A DNA stretch of 64,000 nucleotides, taken from an uncultured Clostridia bacterium (GTDB taxonomy: Bacteria > Bacillota > Clostridia > TANB77 > CAG-508). A program made the translations under genes and the position numbers. Below are positions 36,979 through 47,178 of the stretch, piece by piece (the first letter of the stretch is position 1; each line of letters opens with the position of its first letter). The notes beneath the pieces were generated by a model. It was not told the origin of the DNA and made no database searches. It saw only the letters and a program-made list of their open reading frames with translations. The stretch spans positions 1 through 64,000 of the forward strand of contig CAJFHE010000002.1 in the NCBI GenBank assembly GCA_904378095.1, given 5' to 3'.

Positions 36979-38266
36979 ATTTTTCAACTCTCTTTGCATT
37001 TTGTACAATAAAATCAATAGCCTTTTCTGTCTTTAAATTTTCTTCTATGTATTCTTTTAATTGTACATTTTCTAGTAATTCTTCTTCTTTTCTTCCATAT
37101 TGTTTTGCCATTTCTTTTATTTTCTCTGTTACTTCTTCTGGAGTAACTTCTATCTTTTCTGCTTTTACTATAGCTTCTAATACTAATCTAGATTTAACAG
37201 ATTTTTCTGCTTGCTCTTTATAATCTTTTCTTATATCTTCTTCTGTTCTACCCATTATTTGAAGATATTGATTTAAGTTTAATCCTTGATAAGATAATCT
37301 ATTTTCTAGCTCTCTTACCATATTGTCTATTTCCATTTCAATCATTCCGTTTGGAATATCTAATTTAGTATTATCACATACAGTCTTTATAGCTTCTTCT
37401 TCTGTCTCATATTTTGCTTTATTAGTATTTTCTGTATCTAATTTCTCTTTTATACTATTCTTTAATTCGTCTAAAGTGTCAAATTCACTAACATCTTTTG
37501 CGAATTCATCATCCATTTTTGGTAATTCTTTTTTCTTTATTTCATGTAATTTAACTTTAAATACAGCATCTTTTCCAGCTAAATCTTTAGAGAAGTAATC
37601 ATCTGGGAATTTTACTTTTATATCTTTTTCTTCGTCTATTTTCATACCAATTACTTGGTCTTCAAATCCTGGTATAAAAGTATTGCTTCCAATTTCTAAT
37701 TCGTGGTTTTCAGCTTTTCCACCTTCAAATTCTACTCCATCTACTGAGCCAACAAAATCTATTGTTGTTATATCACCTTTTTCTACTGCTCTATCTTCTA
37801 CAGTAACTAATCTTGCATTTCTTTCTGCCATATGTCCTAATTCATGCTCTATATCTTTGTCAGATGTAGTATACTCAATTTTTTTGATTTCTATACCTTT
37901 ATATTTTCCAAGCTCAACTTCTGGCTTTGTTTCAACAGTTGCTGTAAAGATTAATTCTTTTCCTTTTTCCATTTGTACTATATCTATATTTGGTCTGCTA
38001 ACCGCTTCTACTTTATTCTCTTTTATTGCTTCATCATATATATCTGGCACTAATTCATTAAAAGCATCTTCATAAAATATAGCAGATCCATATTGTCTTT
38101 CTACTAATTGCATTGGTGCTTTTCCTTTTCTAAATCCAGGTATATTAAAATATTTAGCAGTTTTTGCATATACCTTTTTCATTGCTTCTTCAAATTTTTC
38201 TGCCTCGATGTTAAATGTTAATTTTACTTCATTTTTGTTTTCTGTGTTTTCTACTTTTACGTTCAT
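36977..38266 (-). CDS. tig: trigger factor
   Basis: 429 residues. Ribosome-bound chaperone and peptidyl-prolyl isomerase. The N-terminal ribosome-binding signature is NIPGFRKGKAPMQLVERQYG. The FKBP-type domain follows (VEKGDITTIDFVGSVDGVEFEGGKAENHELEIGSNTFIPGFEDQVIGM). The C-terminal helical arms end in KAIDFIVQNAKRVEK. The ATG at 38266 is preferred, since AAAGG lies seven bases upstream; another ATG three codons earlier abuts that site. tig-clpP-clpX is the classic order. A structured element sits at its 3' end. Confidence 0.96.
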   Translation of the reverse strand: MNVKVENTENKNEVKLTFNIEAEKFEEAMKKVYAKTAKYFNIPGFRKGKAPMQLVERQYGSAIFYEDAFNELVPDIYDEAIKENKVEAVSRPNIDIVQMEKGKELIFTATVETKPEVELGKYKGIEIKKIEYTTSDKDIEHELGHMAERNARLVTVEDRAVEKGDITTIDFVGSVDGVEFEGGKAENHELEIGSNTFIPGFEDQVIGMKIDEEKDIKVKFPDDYFSKDLAGKDAVFKVKLHEIKKKELPKMDDEFAKDVSEFDTLDELKNSIKEKLDTENTNKAKYETEEEAIKTVCDNTKLDIPNGMIEMEIDNMVRELENRLSYQGLNLNQYLQIMGRTEEDIRKDYKEQAEKSVKSRLVLEAIVKAEKIEVTPEEVTEKIKEMAKQYGRKEEELLENVQLKEYIEENLKTEKAIDFIVQNAKRVEK

Positions 38267-38307
38267 ATTATTCATCCTTTCACGATATATTTCTATTAAG
38301 CTTAATT

Positions 38308-38335
38308 ATTATATCACATTTTTTAAATTTTGCAA
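38308..38335 (-). promoter_or_regulatory. tig promoter
   Basis: TTGCAA (38330-38335), 16-base spacer, TATAAT (38308-38313) on the minus strand. Confidence 0.65.
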
Positions 38336-38354
38336 TAGTTTACATATTTTTTTC

Positions 38355-38582
38355 TCAAGTTTCATTTGTATCTACACTACTTCCAGCATTAATTGAATTT
38401 AATCTATTCTCTACATCTAACGCATTCTCTAAGTGTTGAAAGTCACTTTCCATTTTTTCATTACTTTCAATTATAAAGTCTCTAGTAAAATCCACGACAT
38501 ATACAAGTACTGCAGTAGCGACAGCAACTAGTATTATTATTCCTATAAACATCGGTATATTTATTTTTACTTCTCTATACAT
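38355..38582 (-). CDS. 75-residue single-pass membrane protein
   Basis: A short N-terminal part MYREVKINIP is followed by one hydrophobic helix (about 11-32, MFIGIIILVAVATAVLVYVV). A 43-residue polar segment follows with RDFIIESNEKMESDFQHLENALDVENRLN, probably helical and outside the membrane. No family is recognised. TAGGAG stands six bases before the ATG, and it follows the phosphoesterase gene after 16 bases, so the two are likely cotranscribed. Confidence 0.65.
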   Translation of the reverse strand: MYREVKINIPMFIGIIILVAVATAVLVYVVDFTRDFIIESNEKMESDFQHLENALDVENRLNSINAGSSVDTNET

Positions 38583-38598
38583 ATAAAAACTCCTAATT

Positions 38599-39303
38599 TT
38601 ACAATTTTATTAGATTAAAATTCAAATAATCTGCACTAATTAATTTATATTCAATTCCATTTACTAAGCCTTCTATTGCCTCCTTATGTGATAATCCATG
38701 TAAATGTCCATAAAAGCATCGATGTATATTGTATTTTTGAAATGTCTTTACAAACTCTGTTTTTTCTCCTCCCATTAAATCACTTTTATTAATTGGTGGA
38801 TAATGCATAAAAACTATTATTTCTTTATCTGAGCCATATTTTTTTAATCCGTCTTGTATAGATAGCTCAAGCCTAGCATTTTCCCTTTTTATCATTTTGC
38901 TATCATTTTCTGTATCTAGTATATTCCATCCTCTAGTCCCAACAATTATTTTATCTTCTACTAAATAGCTATTATTATATAAAAAATATATATTTTTAAA
39001 GCCGTTTTCTTTTATAAACTCATTCATTTTAGTTAAAGTTGTCCACCAATAGTCATGGTTTCCTTTTAACAAAATCTTTGTACCTGGCAAACTATTTAAA
39101 TACTGAAAATCAAGTTTTGTGTTGTTTAAATACATTTCCCATGAGAAATCTCCAGGAAGTATAACATAATCTTCTTCTTTTACTTGTTTTATCCAATTTT
39201 CTTTTATTTTTTCAGCATGATTTTCCCAGTTATCTCCAAATATATCCATTGGCTTATCTTCTGAAAAAGATAAGTGTAAATCAGCTATTGCGTATATTGC
39301 CAT
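38599..39303 (-). CDS. calcineurin-like metallophosphoesterase
   Basis: 234 residues. All metal motifs of the calcineurin-like superfamily are present in order: IADLHLS (D-x-H), ILPGDFSWE (GD), LKGNHDYWW (GNHD), VFMHYPP (H) and CFYGHLHGL (GHxH). The DNWENHAEKIKENW and WNILDTEND stretches place it with a small group of Firmicutes phosphohydrolases of unknown substrate. It is cytoplasmic, without a signal peptide. AAAGGAG precedes the ATG. Confidence 0.9.
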   Translation of the reverse strand: MAIYAIADLHLSFSEDKPMDIFGDNWENHAEKIKENWIKQVKEEDYVILPGDFSWEMYLNNTKLDFQYLNSLPGTKILLKGNHDYWWTTLTKMNEFIKENGFKNIYFLYNNSYLVEDKIIVGTRGWNILDTENDSKMIKRENARLELSIQDGLKKYGSDKEIIVFMHYPPINKSDLMGGEKTEFVKTFQKYNIHRCFYGHLHGLSHKEAIEGLVNGIEYKLISADYLNFNLIKL

Positions 39304-39405
39304 AGCATTGCTCCTTTATTTATATCATTGCTATTAATCCTTTTTGATTATATCACTTTTAATATTAATATACTACATAAAATATTAAATTTTTAAATAA
39401 TATTT

Positions 39406-40395
39406 TTAATTAATTTTTAAATTAGGCACTGCATTTAATGTTAAATCTGATGTCACTCCTGAAACATATCTATAATATCCAGCTGATGCAATCATTGCTG
39501 CATTATCAGTACAAAGTATAGGCTCTGGATAATAGATTTTATATCCTTGATTTTCTAAATTTATAAACTGCTCTCTTATGTATGAATTTGCAGATACTCC
39601 GCCTGCTAACGCAATTGTTCTAATATTTAATTTTTCTGCCGCTTTTATTGTATTATTGATTAATATTTCTGTAACATATTTTTCAAAGCTTGCGCATAAA
39701 TCTGCTTTATTAATATCTGGATTTTTATGATGTAAATTTATTATGGCTGTTTTTATTCCGCTAAAGCTAAAATCAAGTCCCTCTATATGTGTTTTTGGGA
39801 GCTCTATATTTGGATTTCCTTCTTTTGCCAACTTGTCTACCTTTGGTCCTCCTGGATATCCAAGCCCTATAACTCTTGCCACTTTATCAAAAGCTTCTCC
39901 TATAGCATCATCTCTGGTTTTACCTAATATTTCAAATTTACCATAATCTTGAATATGTACTAAATGGGTATGCCCTCCAGAAATTATTAAACATAAAAAT
40001 GGTGGCTTTAATTCCTTATGAGTAATATAGTTTGCTGCTATATGACCTTCTATATGATTTGTTCCAGTAAGTGGTTTATTTAACGCATAGCTTAATCCCT
40101 TTGCATATGATACTCCAACTAGTAATGCGCCTACAAGTCCTGGTCCATACGTACAGGCTATGTTATCAATATCTTGAAATGTAACATTTGCTTCTTTTAA
40201 TGCTTCTTTTGTCACATCAGAAATAGCTTCTATATGATTTCTAGAAGCTATTTCTGGCACAACTCCACCAAATTTTTCATGTATTTTTATTTGTGAATTT
40301 ATAACATTGGACAAAACCTCTCTGCCATTTTTCACAACAGCTACAGAGGTTTCATCACAACTTGATTCAATTCCTAGTGTAATTATATCTTGCAT
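39406..40395 (-). CDS. tsaD: tRNA N6-adenosine threonylcarbamoyltransferase
   Basis: 329 residues. Catalyses the last step of t6A37 synthesis on ANN-decoding tRNAs with TsaB/TsaE. The start [16 protein letters not shown] is diagnostic. The metal-binding histidines are H114 and H118 in [11 protein letters not shown]. The nucleotide-binding stretches [37 protein letters not shown] and [13 protein letters not shown] are all intact. tsaB and tsaE are not in the window. The ATG follows GAAAGGAAT. Confidence 0.96.
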   Translation of the reverse strand: MQDIITLGIESSCDETSVAVVKNGREVLSNVINSQIKIHEKFGGVVPEIASRNHIEAISDVTKEALKEANVTFQDIDNIACTYGPGLVGALLVGVSYAKGLSYALNKPLTGTNHIEGHIAANYITHKELKPPFLCLIISGGHTHLVHIQDYGKFEILGKTRDDAIGEAFDKVARVIGLGYPGGPKVDKLAKEGNPNIELPKTHIEGLDFSFSGIKTAIINLHHKNPDINKADLCASFEKYVTEILINNTIKAAEKLNIRTIALAGGVSANSYIREQFINLENQGYKIYYPEPILCTDNAAMIASAGYYRYVSGVTSDLTLNAVPNLKIN

Positions 40396-40486
40396 TTCAT
40401 ATTCCTTTCCGAAATGAATTTTTAGTGCAATTTCAAAGCTAGTTAAAAAACTTTATTTGAAAATTGCAAATATTTTAATGTTTTAT

Positions 40487-41224
40487 TTATCTCATAATCA
40501 AGCCAAAAGCACTAGCACAAATATACTCCAATCCATTATATGCCCAAGTTATTATTGGTGATATTATTAAGCTTAATATTCCTACAATCCATAATGCAAT
40601 AAAGATAATTTCAAATATTTGGCTATGAGAATCCATCCAGTTTCTTGCATTATATGGTAAAAATCCCCCTAATACTTTTGAGCCATCAAGTGGTGGTAAT
40701 GGAATTAAGTTAAATATTCCAAGACCTAAATTTGTAATAACAATTGATGATAATATTGAATTTACAATAATTCCTGCGTTTGTAAAGTAAAAACTTGGTG
40801 CAAACTTCATAATGCAACATGAGATAATTTCAAACACAATTGCAATAATAAAATTCATTATTGGACCTGCTGCTGCCACTATTGCTTCTGCTTTAGAAAG
40901 TGATATATCTCTATTAAAATTTCTCGGATTGATTTCAACCGGTTTTCCCCATCCAAATCCAGCAAAAACTAGCATTATAGTTCCAAAAGGGTCTAAATGC
41001 TTAAATGGGTTTAAATTTAATCTTCCCTGTCTTCGTGGCGTATCATCTCCCAGTCTATCTGCAGCAAATGCATGTGCAAACTCATGGAATGTAATTGCTA
41101 TTAATATTCCAGGTATAGAAATCACAAAACTAAGTAATGCCCCCTCCTGCGAAAACAGCGACATAAATGAGCTAAATAGCATTAAAGCTATAATTAAAAA
41201 TATTAATCTTCTATCAATATACAT
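40487..41224 (-). CDS. M50 site-2 protease family protein
   Basis: 245 residues. Intramembrane zinc metalloprotease of the short, PDZ-free type. The zinc motif HEFAH is at about residues 47-51 in a membrane helix, with the second motif NLIPLPPLDGSKVLGG. RRQGRLNLNPFKHLDPFGT and GWGKPVEINPRNF are typical of this subgroup. Five or six hydrophobic helices are visible. The substrate is unknown. I favour the second ATG (41224), because AAAGGA lies almost against the first. Confidence 0.92.
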   Translation of the reverse strand: MYIDRRLIFLIIALMLFSSFMSLFSQEGALLSFVISIPGILIAITFHEFAHAFAADRLGDDTPRRQGRLNLNPFKHLDPFGTIMLVFAGFGWGKPVEINPRNFNRDISLSKAEAIVAAAGPIMNFIIAIVFEIISCCIMKFAPSFYFTNAGIIVNSILSSIVITNLGLGIFNLIPLPPLDGSKVLGGFLPYNARNWMDSHSQIFEIIFIALWIVGILSLIISPIITWAYNGLEYICASAFGLIMR

Positions 41225-41262
41225 ACTCATATTCCTTTATAAATAAATTTTGTAATATATAA

Positions 41263-42759
41263 CTAATTTAAAGGCTTCATTGTTGGGAAGAATAGTACAT
41301 CTCTTATAGATGCTTCATTTGTAAGAAGCATTACAAATCTATCTATACCTATTCCTAGTCCACCTGTTGGAGGTAAGCCAATCTCTAATGCTTGAATGTA
41401 GTCTTCATCCATCATTCCAGCTTCTTCGTCTCCTGCATTTCTTGCTTCAACTTGTTTTTTAAATCTTTCATATTGGTCTATTGGGTCATTTAACTCTGAA
41501 AATGCATTTCCATATTCTCTTCCACCAATGAACACTTCAAATCTTTCAGTAAGTCTGTTGTCTTTTACACTTCTCTTAGCTAATGGAGATATCTCTACTG
41601 GATAATCATATATAAAAGTTGGCTGTATAAGTGTTTTTTCAACATATTCATCAAAGAATAAACTTATAACATCTCCTCTAGTTTCTTTTGTAGTATCTGG
41701 TATAATAATTTTTCTTTCTTTTGCAAGTGCTACTGCTTCTTCATCTGTTTTTATTTCGTTGAAATCAATGCCAGTAACTTCTTTTATAGAATCTATCATA
41801 GAAATTCTCTTCCATCCAGGTGCTAAATCTATTTCTTGCTCTCCATATGTAATTTTAGTTGTACCAAGGACTTCTTTAGCTGTTCTTGAGAATAATTCTT
41901 CTGTGATATTCATCATATCATTATAATCTTCAAATGCTGCATATAATTCTAGCATTGTAAATTCAGGGTTATGTCTAATATCCATACCCTCATTTCTAAA
42001 TACTCTACCTATTTCAAAAACTTTATCATATCCACCGACAATTAGTCTTTTTAAATTAAGCTCTAATGCAATTCTTAAATACATATCTATATCCAAAGTA
42101 TTGTGGTGAGTTATAAATGGTCTTGCTGTTGCTCCACCAGAAATAGTGTTAAGTATTGGTGTTTCAACCTCTAAATATCCTTTTTCTTCCAATATTTTTC
42201 TTATATTACTAATTATTTTGCTTCTTAATATAAAAGTTTCTTTAACTTCTGGATTTACTATTAAATCTACATATCTTTGTCTATATCTTAAATCTGTATC
42301 TTTTAAGCCATGGAATTTTTCTGGAAGTGGTCTTAATGATTTTGAAAGAAGTGTTACTTCTTTTGCATGAATAGAAATTTCTCCTGTTCTTGTTTTAAAT
42401 ACAAATCCAGTTATTCCTATAATATCTCCAATGTCATCTTCTTTAAATGCTTTGTAGCTTTCTTCTCCTAAGTCATTTATACTAACATAGCTTTGAATTT
42501 TTCCTTCGCTATCTTGTATATGGCAAAATGATGCTTTTCCCATAATTCTTTTTGCCATAATTCTTCCGGCTACAGTTACATCTTTTCCTTCTAATTCATC
42601 ATAATTATCTATAATTTGTTTACTAGTATGTGTTCTGTTAAATTTTGTTATTTCATAAGGATTTTTTCCTTCTTCTTTTAGTTTATCTAATTTTTCTCTT
42701 CTAACTTTCATTAATTGGTTTATGTCCAATTCTTGTTCTACATTATTATTTTCAGCCAT
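41263..42759 (-). CDS. lysS: lysyl-tRNA synthetase, class II
   Basis: 498 residues. Charges tRNA-Lys. The N-terminal OB-fold anticodon-binding domain spans about residues 55-160 ([24 protein letters not shown]). The class II core follows, with motif 2 in [18 protein letters not shown] and motif 3 in [14 protein letters not shown]. The correct start is the ATG at 42759 following GGAGGAAAAGAAT; two earlier in-frame ATGs precede that ribosome site. No T-box is seen in its short leader. Confidence 0.97.
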   Translation of the reverse strand: MAENNNVEQELDINQLMKVRREKLDKLKEEGKNPYEITKFNRTHTSKQIIDNYDELEGKDVTVAGRIMAKRIMGKASFCHIQDSEGKIQSYVSINDLGEESYKAFKEDDIGDIIGITGFVFKTRTGEISIHAKEVTLLSKSLRPLPEKFHGLKDTDLRYRQRYVDLIVNPEVKETFILRSKIISNIRKILEEKGYLEVETPILNTISGGATARPFITHHNTLDIDMYLRIALELNLKRLIVGGYDKVFEIGRVFRNEGMDIRHNPEFTMLELYAAFEDYNDMMNITEELFSRTAKEVLGTTKITYGEQEIDLAPGWKRISMIDSIKEVTGIDFNEIKTDEEAVALAKERKIIIPDTTKETRGDVISLFFDEYVEKTLIQPTFIYDYPVEISPLAKRSVKDNRLTERFEVFIGGREYGNAFSELNDPIDQYERFKKQVEARNAGDEEAGMMDEDYIQALEIGLPPTGGLGIGIDRFVMLLTNEASIRDVLFFPTMKPLN

Positions 42760-42812
42760 ATTCTTTTCCTCCATTCGCATTGTAGTGTATTCCTTACTTG
42801 TACACGTAAAAT

Positions 42813-42841
42813 ATTATATACTATTTTGATTTTTTTGTAAA
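42813..42841 (-). promoter_or_regulatory. lysS promoter
   Basis: On the minus strand TTTACA (42836-42841), 17-base spacer, TATAAT (42813-42818). Confidence 0.7.
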
Positions 42842-42850
42842 CCATTTTTT

Positions 42851-42881
42851 CTTGTTTTTGGGGACGGAGGAAAAAAACAAG
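42851..42881. repeat. 31-base intergenic repeat, copy 2
   Basis: Exact reverse complement of 2789-2819. Here it lies between recN and lysS and overlaps the T-run of the recN terminator. Confidence 0.9.
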
Positions 42882-42910
42882 ATATGAAACAACATCATAT
42901 CTTGTTTTCT
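42873..42910 (-). terminator. recN intrinsic terminator
   Basis: On the minus strand AAAACAAGATATGA pairs perfectly with TCATATCTTGTTTT over a TGTTGTT loop, followed by a T-run. It lies a few bases after the recN stop. Confidence 0.9.
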
Positions 42911-42913
42911 CCC

Positions 42914-44542
42914 TTACGATGCCATTCTCAACTCCTTTGCATGAGCTATAGAGATATCTGTAACATCTCCTGATGAAATTCTTGCGATTTCTTCAATTGT
43001 TTCTTTTTCATTTAATTGTCTTATTTCTGTATATGTTTTTTCATTAACTGTCTTTTTACTAATGTAGTAATTATATGCTCCTTTTGCAGCTATAGAAGCT
43101 GAATGTGTTACTACCATCACTTGATGATTGTTTGAAATTGTTTTAAGCTTTTCTCCAACAGCTTTTGCAGCTTTTCCACTAATTCCTGTATCAATTTCAT
43201 CAAACACAAGTGTAAGCACTTTATCTACGTCCGCTAGAACTGTTTTTATTGCTAGCATTACTCTGGACATCTCTCCACCAGATGCTATTTTTGCAAGCTC
43301 TTTCTCTTCTTCTCCTTTATTCGTACATATCATGAATTCTACTTTATCTAAACCATTGCTATTAAACTTGTCTTCTCCTAGCTTTTCTACACTCACTCTT
43401 AATGTAGCATTACTCATTTCCAAATCTTTCAACTCATTATTTATCTTATCAGAAATTATTTTTGCATAGTTTACTCTAATCAAATGGATTTTTTCGCATA
43501 ATTCTAGCATTTGATTTCTTGCAATTTCTTTTTCTGCTTTTAATTTTTTATTTATTTCGTCTACATTTTCTATTTCTGAAATCTCTGTTTCTAACTTTTC
43601 TTTATAGACAAGTATCTCTTCTATGCTATTTCCATATTTTCTCTTCAATGAATAAATTTCATCTAATCTTCTTTCTACTTCATCTCTTTCTTGCTCATCA
43701 AAGCATACATCTTCTCTCATGCTTGATATATCCCTTGCAATCTCTTGCACTTCATAATATATATTTTTTAGCTCTGTAAGTTTTTCTTCATAAATATCTC
43801 CACAATATGAAATTCTCTCTAAACATCTAATAGAATTAGAAATACTTTCAATTCCCTGGTTATTCAATGTTTCGTCTATTTTCTCTAAATTTTCTTGTAA
43901 TTTTTCTGAATTTTTCATCATGTTATGCTCTTCCTGTAATTTTATGTCTTCTCCTACTTTTAATTTGGCATTTTTTATTTCTTTTAATTGATAATTAAGT
44001 AAATCTAGTTTTCTTTCCTTCTCTCTATCATCACCATAGTTTTTATCAAGCTCTGCATTTATCTCATTATATCTTTTAAATAGCTCGCTATATTTGCCCT
44101 TTAATTCTAGCATTTCTTGTCCTATAAAATCATCCAAATAATAAATATGCTTAGAAGGATTTAATAGGTTTTGATTGTCTTGTTGTCCATGTATATTTAT
44201 AATATTTGCCATAAAATCTTTTAGCTCATTTACAGTAACTAACCTTCCATTTACTTTACATGAGTTTCTGCCATTTGAATATATTTCTCTTGAAACAATA
44301 ATATTTCCATCTACCGCTTCTGGATTTTCTGGGCAAAATATACTAGCTTCCACAAAAGAATATTTTTCTCCATTTCTTATCATATCTTTTGCGAATCTTC
44401 CTCCCGCTATGATTGAAAGTGCTCCTATAATTAATGTTTTTCCAGCACCAGTTTCTCCAGTGAGTACATTAAATCCGTCATTAAAATCAATCACCAAGTC
44501 CTCTATAATTCCTATATTTTTTATATGTAGTGTAGATATCAT
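42914..44542 (-). CDS. recN: DNA repair protein RecN
   Basis: 542 residues. SMC-like ATPase of double-strand break repair. The N-terminal half carries Walker A in LTGETGAGKTLIIGAL and NIHGQQDNQNLLNP. A central coiled coil spans roughly residues 150-350 (KERKLDLLNYQLKEIKNAK...). The C-terminal half has the signature ASGGEMSRVMLAIK, Walker B LVFDEIDTGISGKAAK and VVTHSASIA. The ATG at 44542 follows TGGAGG. A CGAAC-N4-ATTTG sequence in the leader is a degenerate match to a Gram-positive LexA site. Confidence 0.95.
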   Translation of the reverse strand: MISTLHIKNIGIIEDLVIDFNDGFNVLTGETGAGKTLIIGALSIIAGGRFAKDMIRNGEKYSFVEASIFCPENPEAVDGNIIVSREIYSNGRNSCKVNGRLVTVNELKDFMANIINIHGQQDNQNLLNPSKHIYYLDDFIGQEMLELKGKYSELFKRYNEINAELDKNYGDDREKERKLDLLNYQLKEIKNAKLKVGEDIKLQEEHNMMKNSEKLQENLEKIDETLNNQGIESISNSIRCLERISYCGDIYEEKLTELKNIYYEVQEIARDISSMREDVCFDEQERDEVERRLDEIYSLKRKYGNSIEEILVYKEKLETEISEIENVDEINKKLKAEKEIARNQMLELCEKIHLIRVNYAKIISDKINNELKDLEMSNATLRVSVEKLGEDKFNSNGLDKVEFMICTNKGEEEKELAKIASGGEMSRVMLAIKTVLADVDKVLTLVFDEIDTGISGKAAKAVGEKLKTISNNHQVMVVTHSASIAAKGAYNYYISKKTVNEKTYTEIRQLNEKETIEEIARISSGDVTDISIAHAKELRMAS

Positions 44543-44580
44543 AAAAAACCTCCAGACATACAAATTTTTGTTCGGTTATC

Positions 44581-44609
44581 ATTCTACAACCATTTGTTTG
44601 TTTTGTCAA
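44581..44609 (-). promoter_or_regulatory. recN promoter
   Basis: TTGACA (44604-44609), 17-base spacer, TAGAAT (44581-44586) on the minus strand. The half-matching LexA-like sequence lies downstream at about 44562-44576. Confidence 0.75.
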
Positions 44610-44631
44610 GAGGTTTTATAAAAAATGTTAA

Positions 44632-46977
44632 TTACTCTGCATCATACTCGTACACTTGAATTTGTTTTGTATTGAAATCAAATTCATTTACTTTGTAATT
44701 AATATAAAAATTTTCTTCTTTTACAAATTTTAAATTTAATTTAGAAACATCAATTAACACTTCTGGCGAAAGATTCATTCCAACTGGTAATGTTTTATTA
44801 AAATTATCATAAAACATTATATTTGTATAAAATACTGCTGGTGTGTTTTCTTTTATATTTATTTTACATAATGTAATTATGGCTTTTTTACCGTTTAACT
44901 CTTCTTTTATTGCATCTTTCGGATTAATGTTAAATATATTTATTCCTTCTATACTTTTTTTAGTATTTATACAATATACTGACATATCATATGGTGATTG
45001 TATTTTATTTAAAGCTTCTCTAATCAACTGCATATAGCTTTCTAGATTTTCCGTATAAACTTTTATATCTGTATCCATATTTATATTTAATACTTTATAT
45101 TTATCTTTTTCTACTTCTCTATGTTTTTCATTGTTAATTGTTTTTACTTTTGTATTATCTTCAATCATTCCACCAAAAATGTCAAAGTCTTTAGCATTTA
45201 TTATTTCTGCATCATTTTCATACTCTTTCTTTAATCTATTTAAGTCTTTATTTAATGCATCTATTTTTTTACTTTTAGCTCTTCCTTTTTTTACTTCGTC
45301 TTCTTCTTTTAAGGCAAAAATTTCCACTGATGTATCTTTCTCTTTTTCCAATTCTTTAAAAGATTCTGGCACTTCTCTTATTGCAAATATCGCATCTGTT
45401 TCGTTTTTAGATAATTTTCTTCTTTGTAATTCATCTACCATCTTACCCAAATCTTCTAAATCTGTCTCATAATCAAAATATTTTCTCATTTTTGTTTTTT
45501 CTGTATCTTCCTGCTCATCTGCTTCTGCCAATGTCTGCATCTCATCTTTACTAGTAAATTTCCAGAATTCAAAAATACTTTTTTTATGTTTATCGATTTC
45601 TTTTATATATAGCTCCGCATTATCTATTTTTTTAGATAATATCTCTTTTTTTGTTTCAATAGCATCAATATCTAAGTTGAAATTTGTATTGCTCTTTTTG
45701 AGCTCTTCTAATTTTGTACAAATATTAATTAAATCTTCTATTGTATATTGTTGTTTCAATGCATATAACTCATTTAATGTTTCATCTTTTTGCTCGTCAT
45801 CATGCTCACGCTCTGTTTTTCTTAGTGGTCTTGCCTCAACATTACCTTCTTTTTTCTTTTTAAAGAAATATCTTACTTTGCCAAAAAAAGTCTTTTTACA
45901 TTCCAAAAAAGTAGCAATTTGTTTTTGCCTTAAAAGATATTCTTGTGTCAAATCTTCTATAATAGACTTAAACTTATTTAATTTTCTTTTTAACTCTTTT
46001 TGCTCTTTTTCTTCATATTTTAATTTATCTATCTTATCTAAATATTCTAATTTTATAAAATCTGAAAGTCCTGCATACTCTATTTTTGTGTTTTCATTCC
46101 AAAATTCAACTTCACCATTTTCATTTATTTTTACCACAAAATCATATTCTTCTTTAGCACCTGTTGCTAATATAAACATCGCTTTTAGCAATTTATAAAA
46201 TTCCAATGCTTCTTGCTTCGTTTCTAAGCTTATGCTATATGTACTCTGTATTTTATCATATATATTGGTTTCTCCCAATATTCTTATAAACATATTTTCC
46301 TGTTTATCATAAACCTCATACACATTTGGCCATTCTTTTGTAAAATACCACAAATAATTTTCAATGTCTGCAATTTCTGATTTTGTTAAAAATTCACCTG
46401 AATATTCCATATGGCTTATTGGCACAAAAATAAACTTACCTTTTCTAGACCTAGTATTAGCAAGTTGCTCTTTTAATAAATAAAATAGTGCATTATTGTC
46501 TTGCTCATTTGTTGGAACAAGCATAAAATATTTTTTTGCATAATCCGAATAATAAATTTGCCATATATAATTGTTTGGATATTTTACTTCATATGGGATT
46601 TTTTCGTTCAATTCTTTCTGCTCTTTTTCTATCTCATCCATTCTGTCTTTATTAATAGTAGATACCATTTTCATAAACGTAGCAAATTTTTCTATATTTT
46701 CTTCGTTTTTTGAGTCTACATATTCACATATTGGGCTAGATAATTTATACCTTTGCTTTATTTCCATTAATCTATCAGCTGGTGTTATTAAAATTTGTAT
46801 ATCTTTAATATTAACATATCTATAAACTTTATAGATAGTATCATCATAAGATTTAGAAGGTCTAAAATTAAGGCTTTCATATGTCTTTAAAAAGTTTGGT
46901 ATTTTATCTAATTTAAGTCCAATATATTCTAAATTTTTCTCTATAGTTTTTTCAGAATCTTTTGTAGTTCTAGCCAT
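44632..46977 (-). CDS. unrecognised 781-residue coiled-coil protein
   Basis: A large soluble protein that I cannot place in a family. Residues 1-270 look globular (SPICEYVDSKNEENIEKFATFMKMV, WQIYYSDYAKKYFMLVPTNEQDNNALFYLLKEQL). Residues about 310-560 are charged and largely coiled coil, interrupted by KKTFFGKVRYFFKKKKEGN and an Arg/Asp-rich patch. The last 190 residues appear globular with beta strands (INMDTDIKVYTENLESYMQLI...MSVYCINTKKS...FYTNIMFYDNFNK). There is no signal peptide, membrane helix or nucleotide-binding motif. AGGAGG is ahead of the ATG. It stands upstream of recN with separate promoters and borders the accessory stretch to 49.4 kb. Confidence 0.85.
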   Translation of the reverse strand: MARTTKDSEKTIEKNLEYIGLKLDKIPNFLKTYESLNFRPSKSYDDTIYKVYRYVNIKDIQILITPADRLMEIKQRYKLSSPICEYVDSKNEENIEKFATFMKMVSTINKDRMDEIEKEQKELNEKIPYEVKYPNNYIWQIYYSDYAKKYFMLVPTNEQDNNALFYLLKEQLANTRSRKGKFIFVPISHMEYSGEFLTKSEIADIENYLWYFTKEWPNVYEVYDKQENMFIRILGETNIYDKIQSTYSISLETKQEALEFYKLLKAMFILATGAKEEYDFVVKINENGEVEFWNENTKIEYAGLSDFIKLEYLDKIDKLKYEEKEQKELKRKLNKFKSIIEDLTQEYLLRQKQIATFLECKKTFFGKVRYFFKKKKEGNVEARPLRKTEREHDDEQKDETLNELYALKQQYTIEDLINICTKLEELKKSNTNFNLDIDAIETKKEILSKKIDNAELYIKEIDKHKKSIFEFWKFTSKDEMQTLAEADEQEDTEKTKMRKYFDYETDLEDLGKMVDELQRRKLSKNETDAIFAIREVPESFKELEKEKDTSVEIFALKEEDEVKKGRAKSKKIDALNKDLNRLKKEYENDAEIINAKDFDIFGGMIEDNTKVKTINNEKHREVEKDKYKVLNINMDTDIKVYTENLESYMQLIREALNKIQSPYDMSVYCINTKKSIEGINIFNINPKDAIKEELNGKKAIITLCKINIKENTPAVFYTNIMFYDNFNKTLPVGMNLSPEVLIDVSKLNLKFVKEENFYINYKVNEFDFNTKQIQVYEYDAE

Positions 46978-47111
46978 ACTTACCTCCTGTAATTTTTTCG
47001 CTTAATATTATATCACATGTTTTTGGATTATTCTATACAAAAGAAATGATTTTTGAAATAAAATTATTGTGCAGTTATAATTCACAGTTAACTTTCGTCA
47101 TATTACCTAAA

Positions 47112-47145
47112 ACGCTGGTGACAGCATTTAATCTATCACCAGCGT
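47112..47145 (-). terminator. terminator after the Rpn-type gene
   Basis: ACGCTGGTGA (47112-47121) pairs perfectly with TCACCAGCGT (47136-47145). It lies 34 bases beyond the stop at 47179. Only AT-rich spacer lies between it and the 781-residue gene. Confidence 0.75.
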
Positions 47146-47178
47146 CTCTATATTATAAAGTAAAATACAACATCTCAT

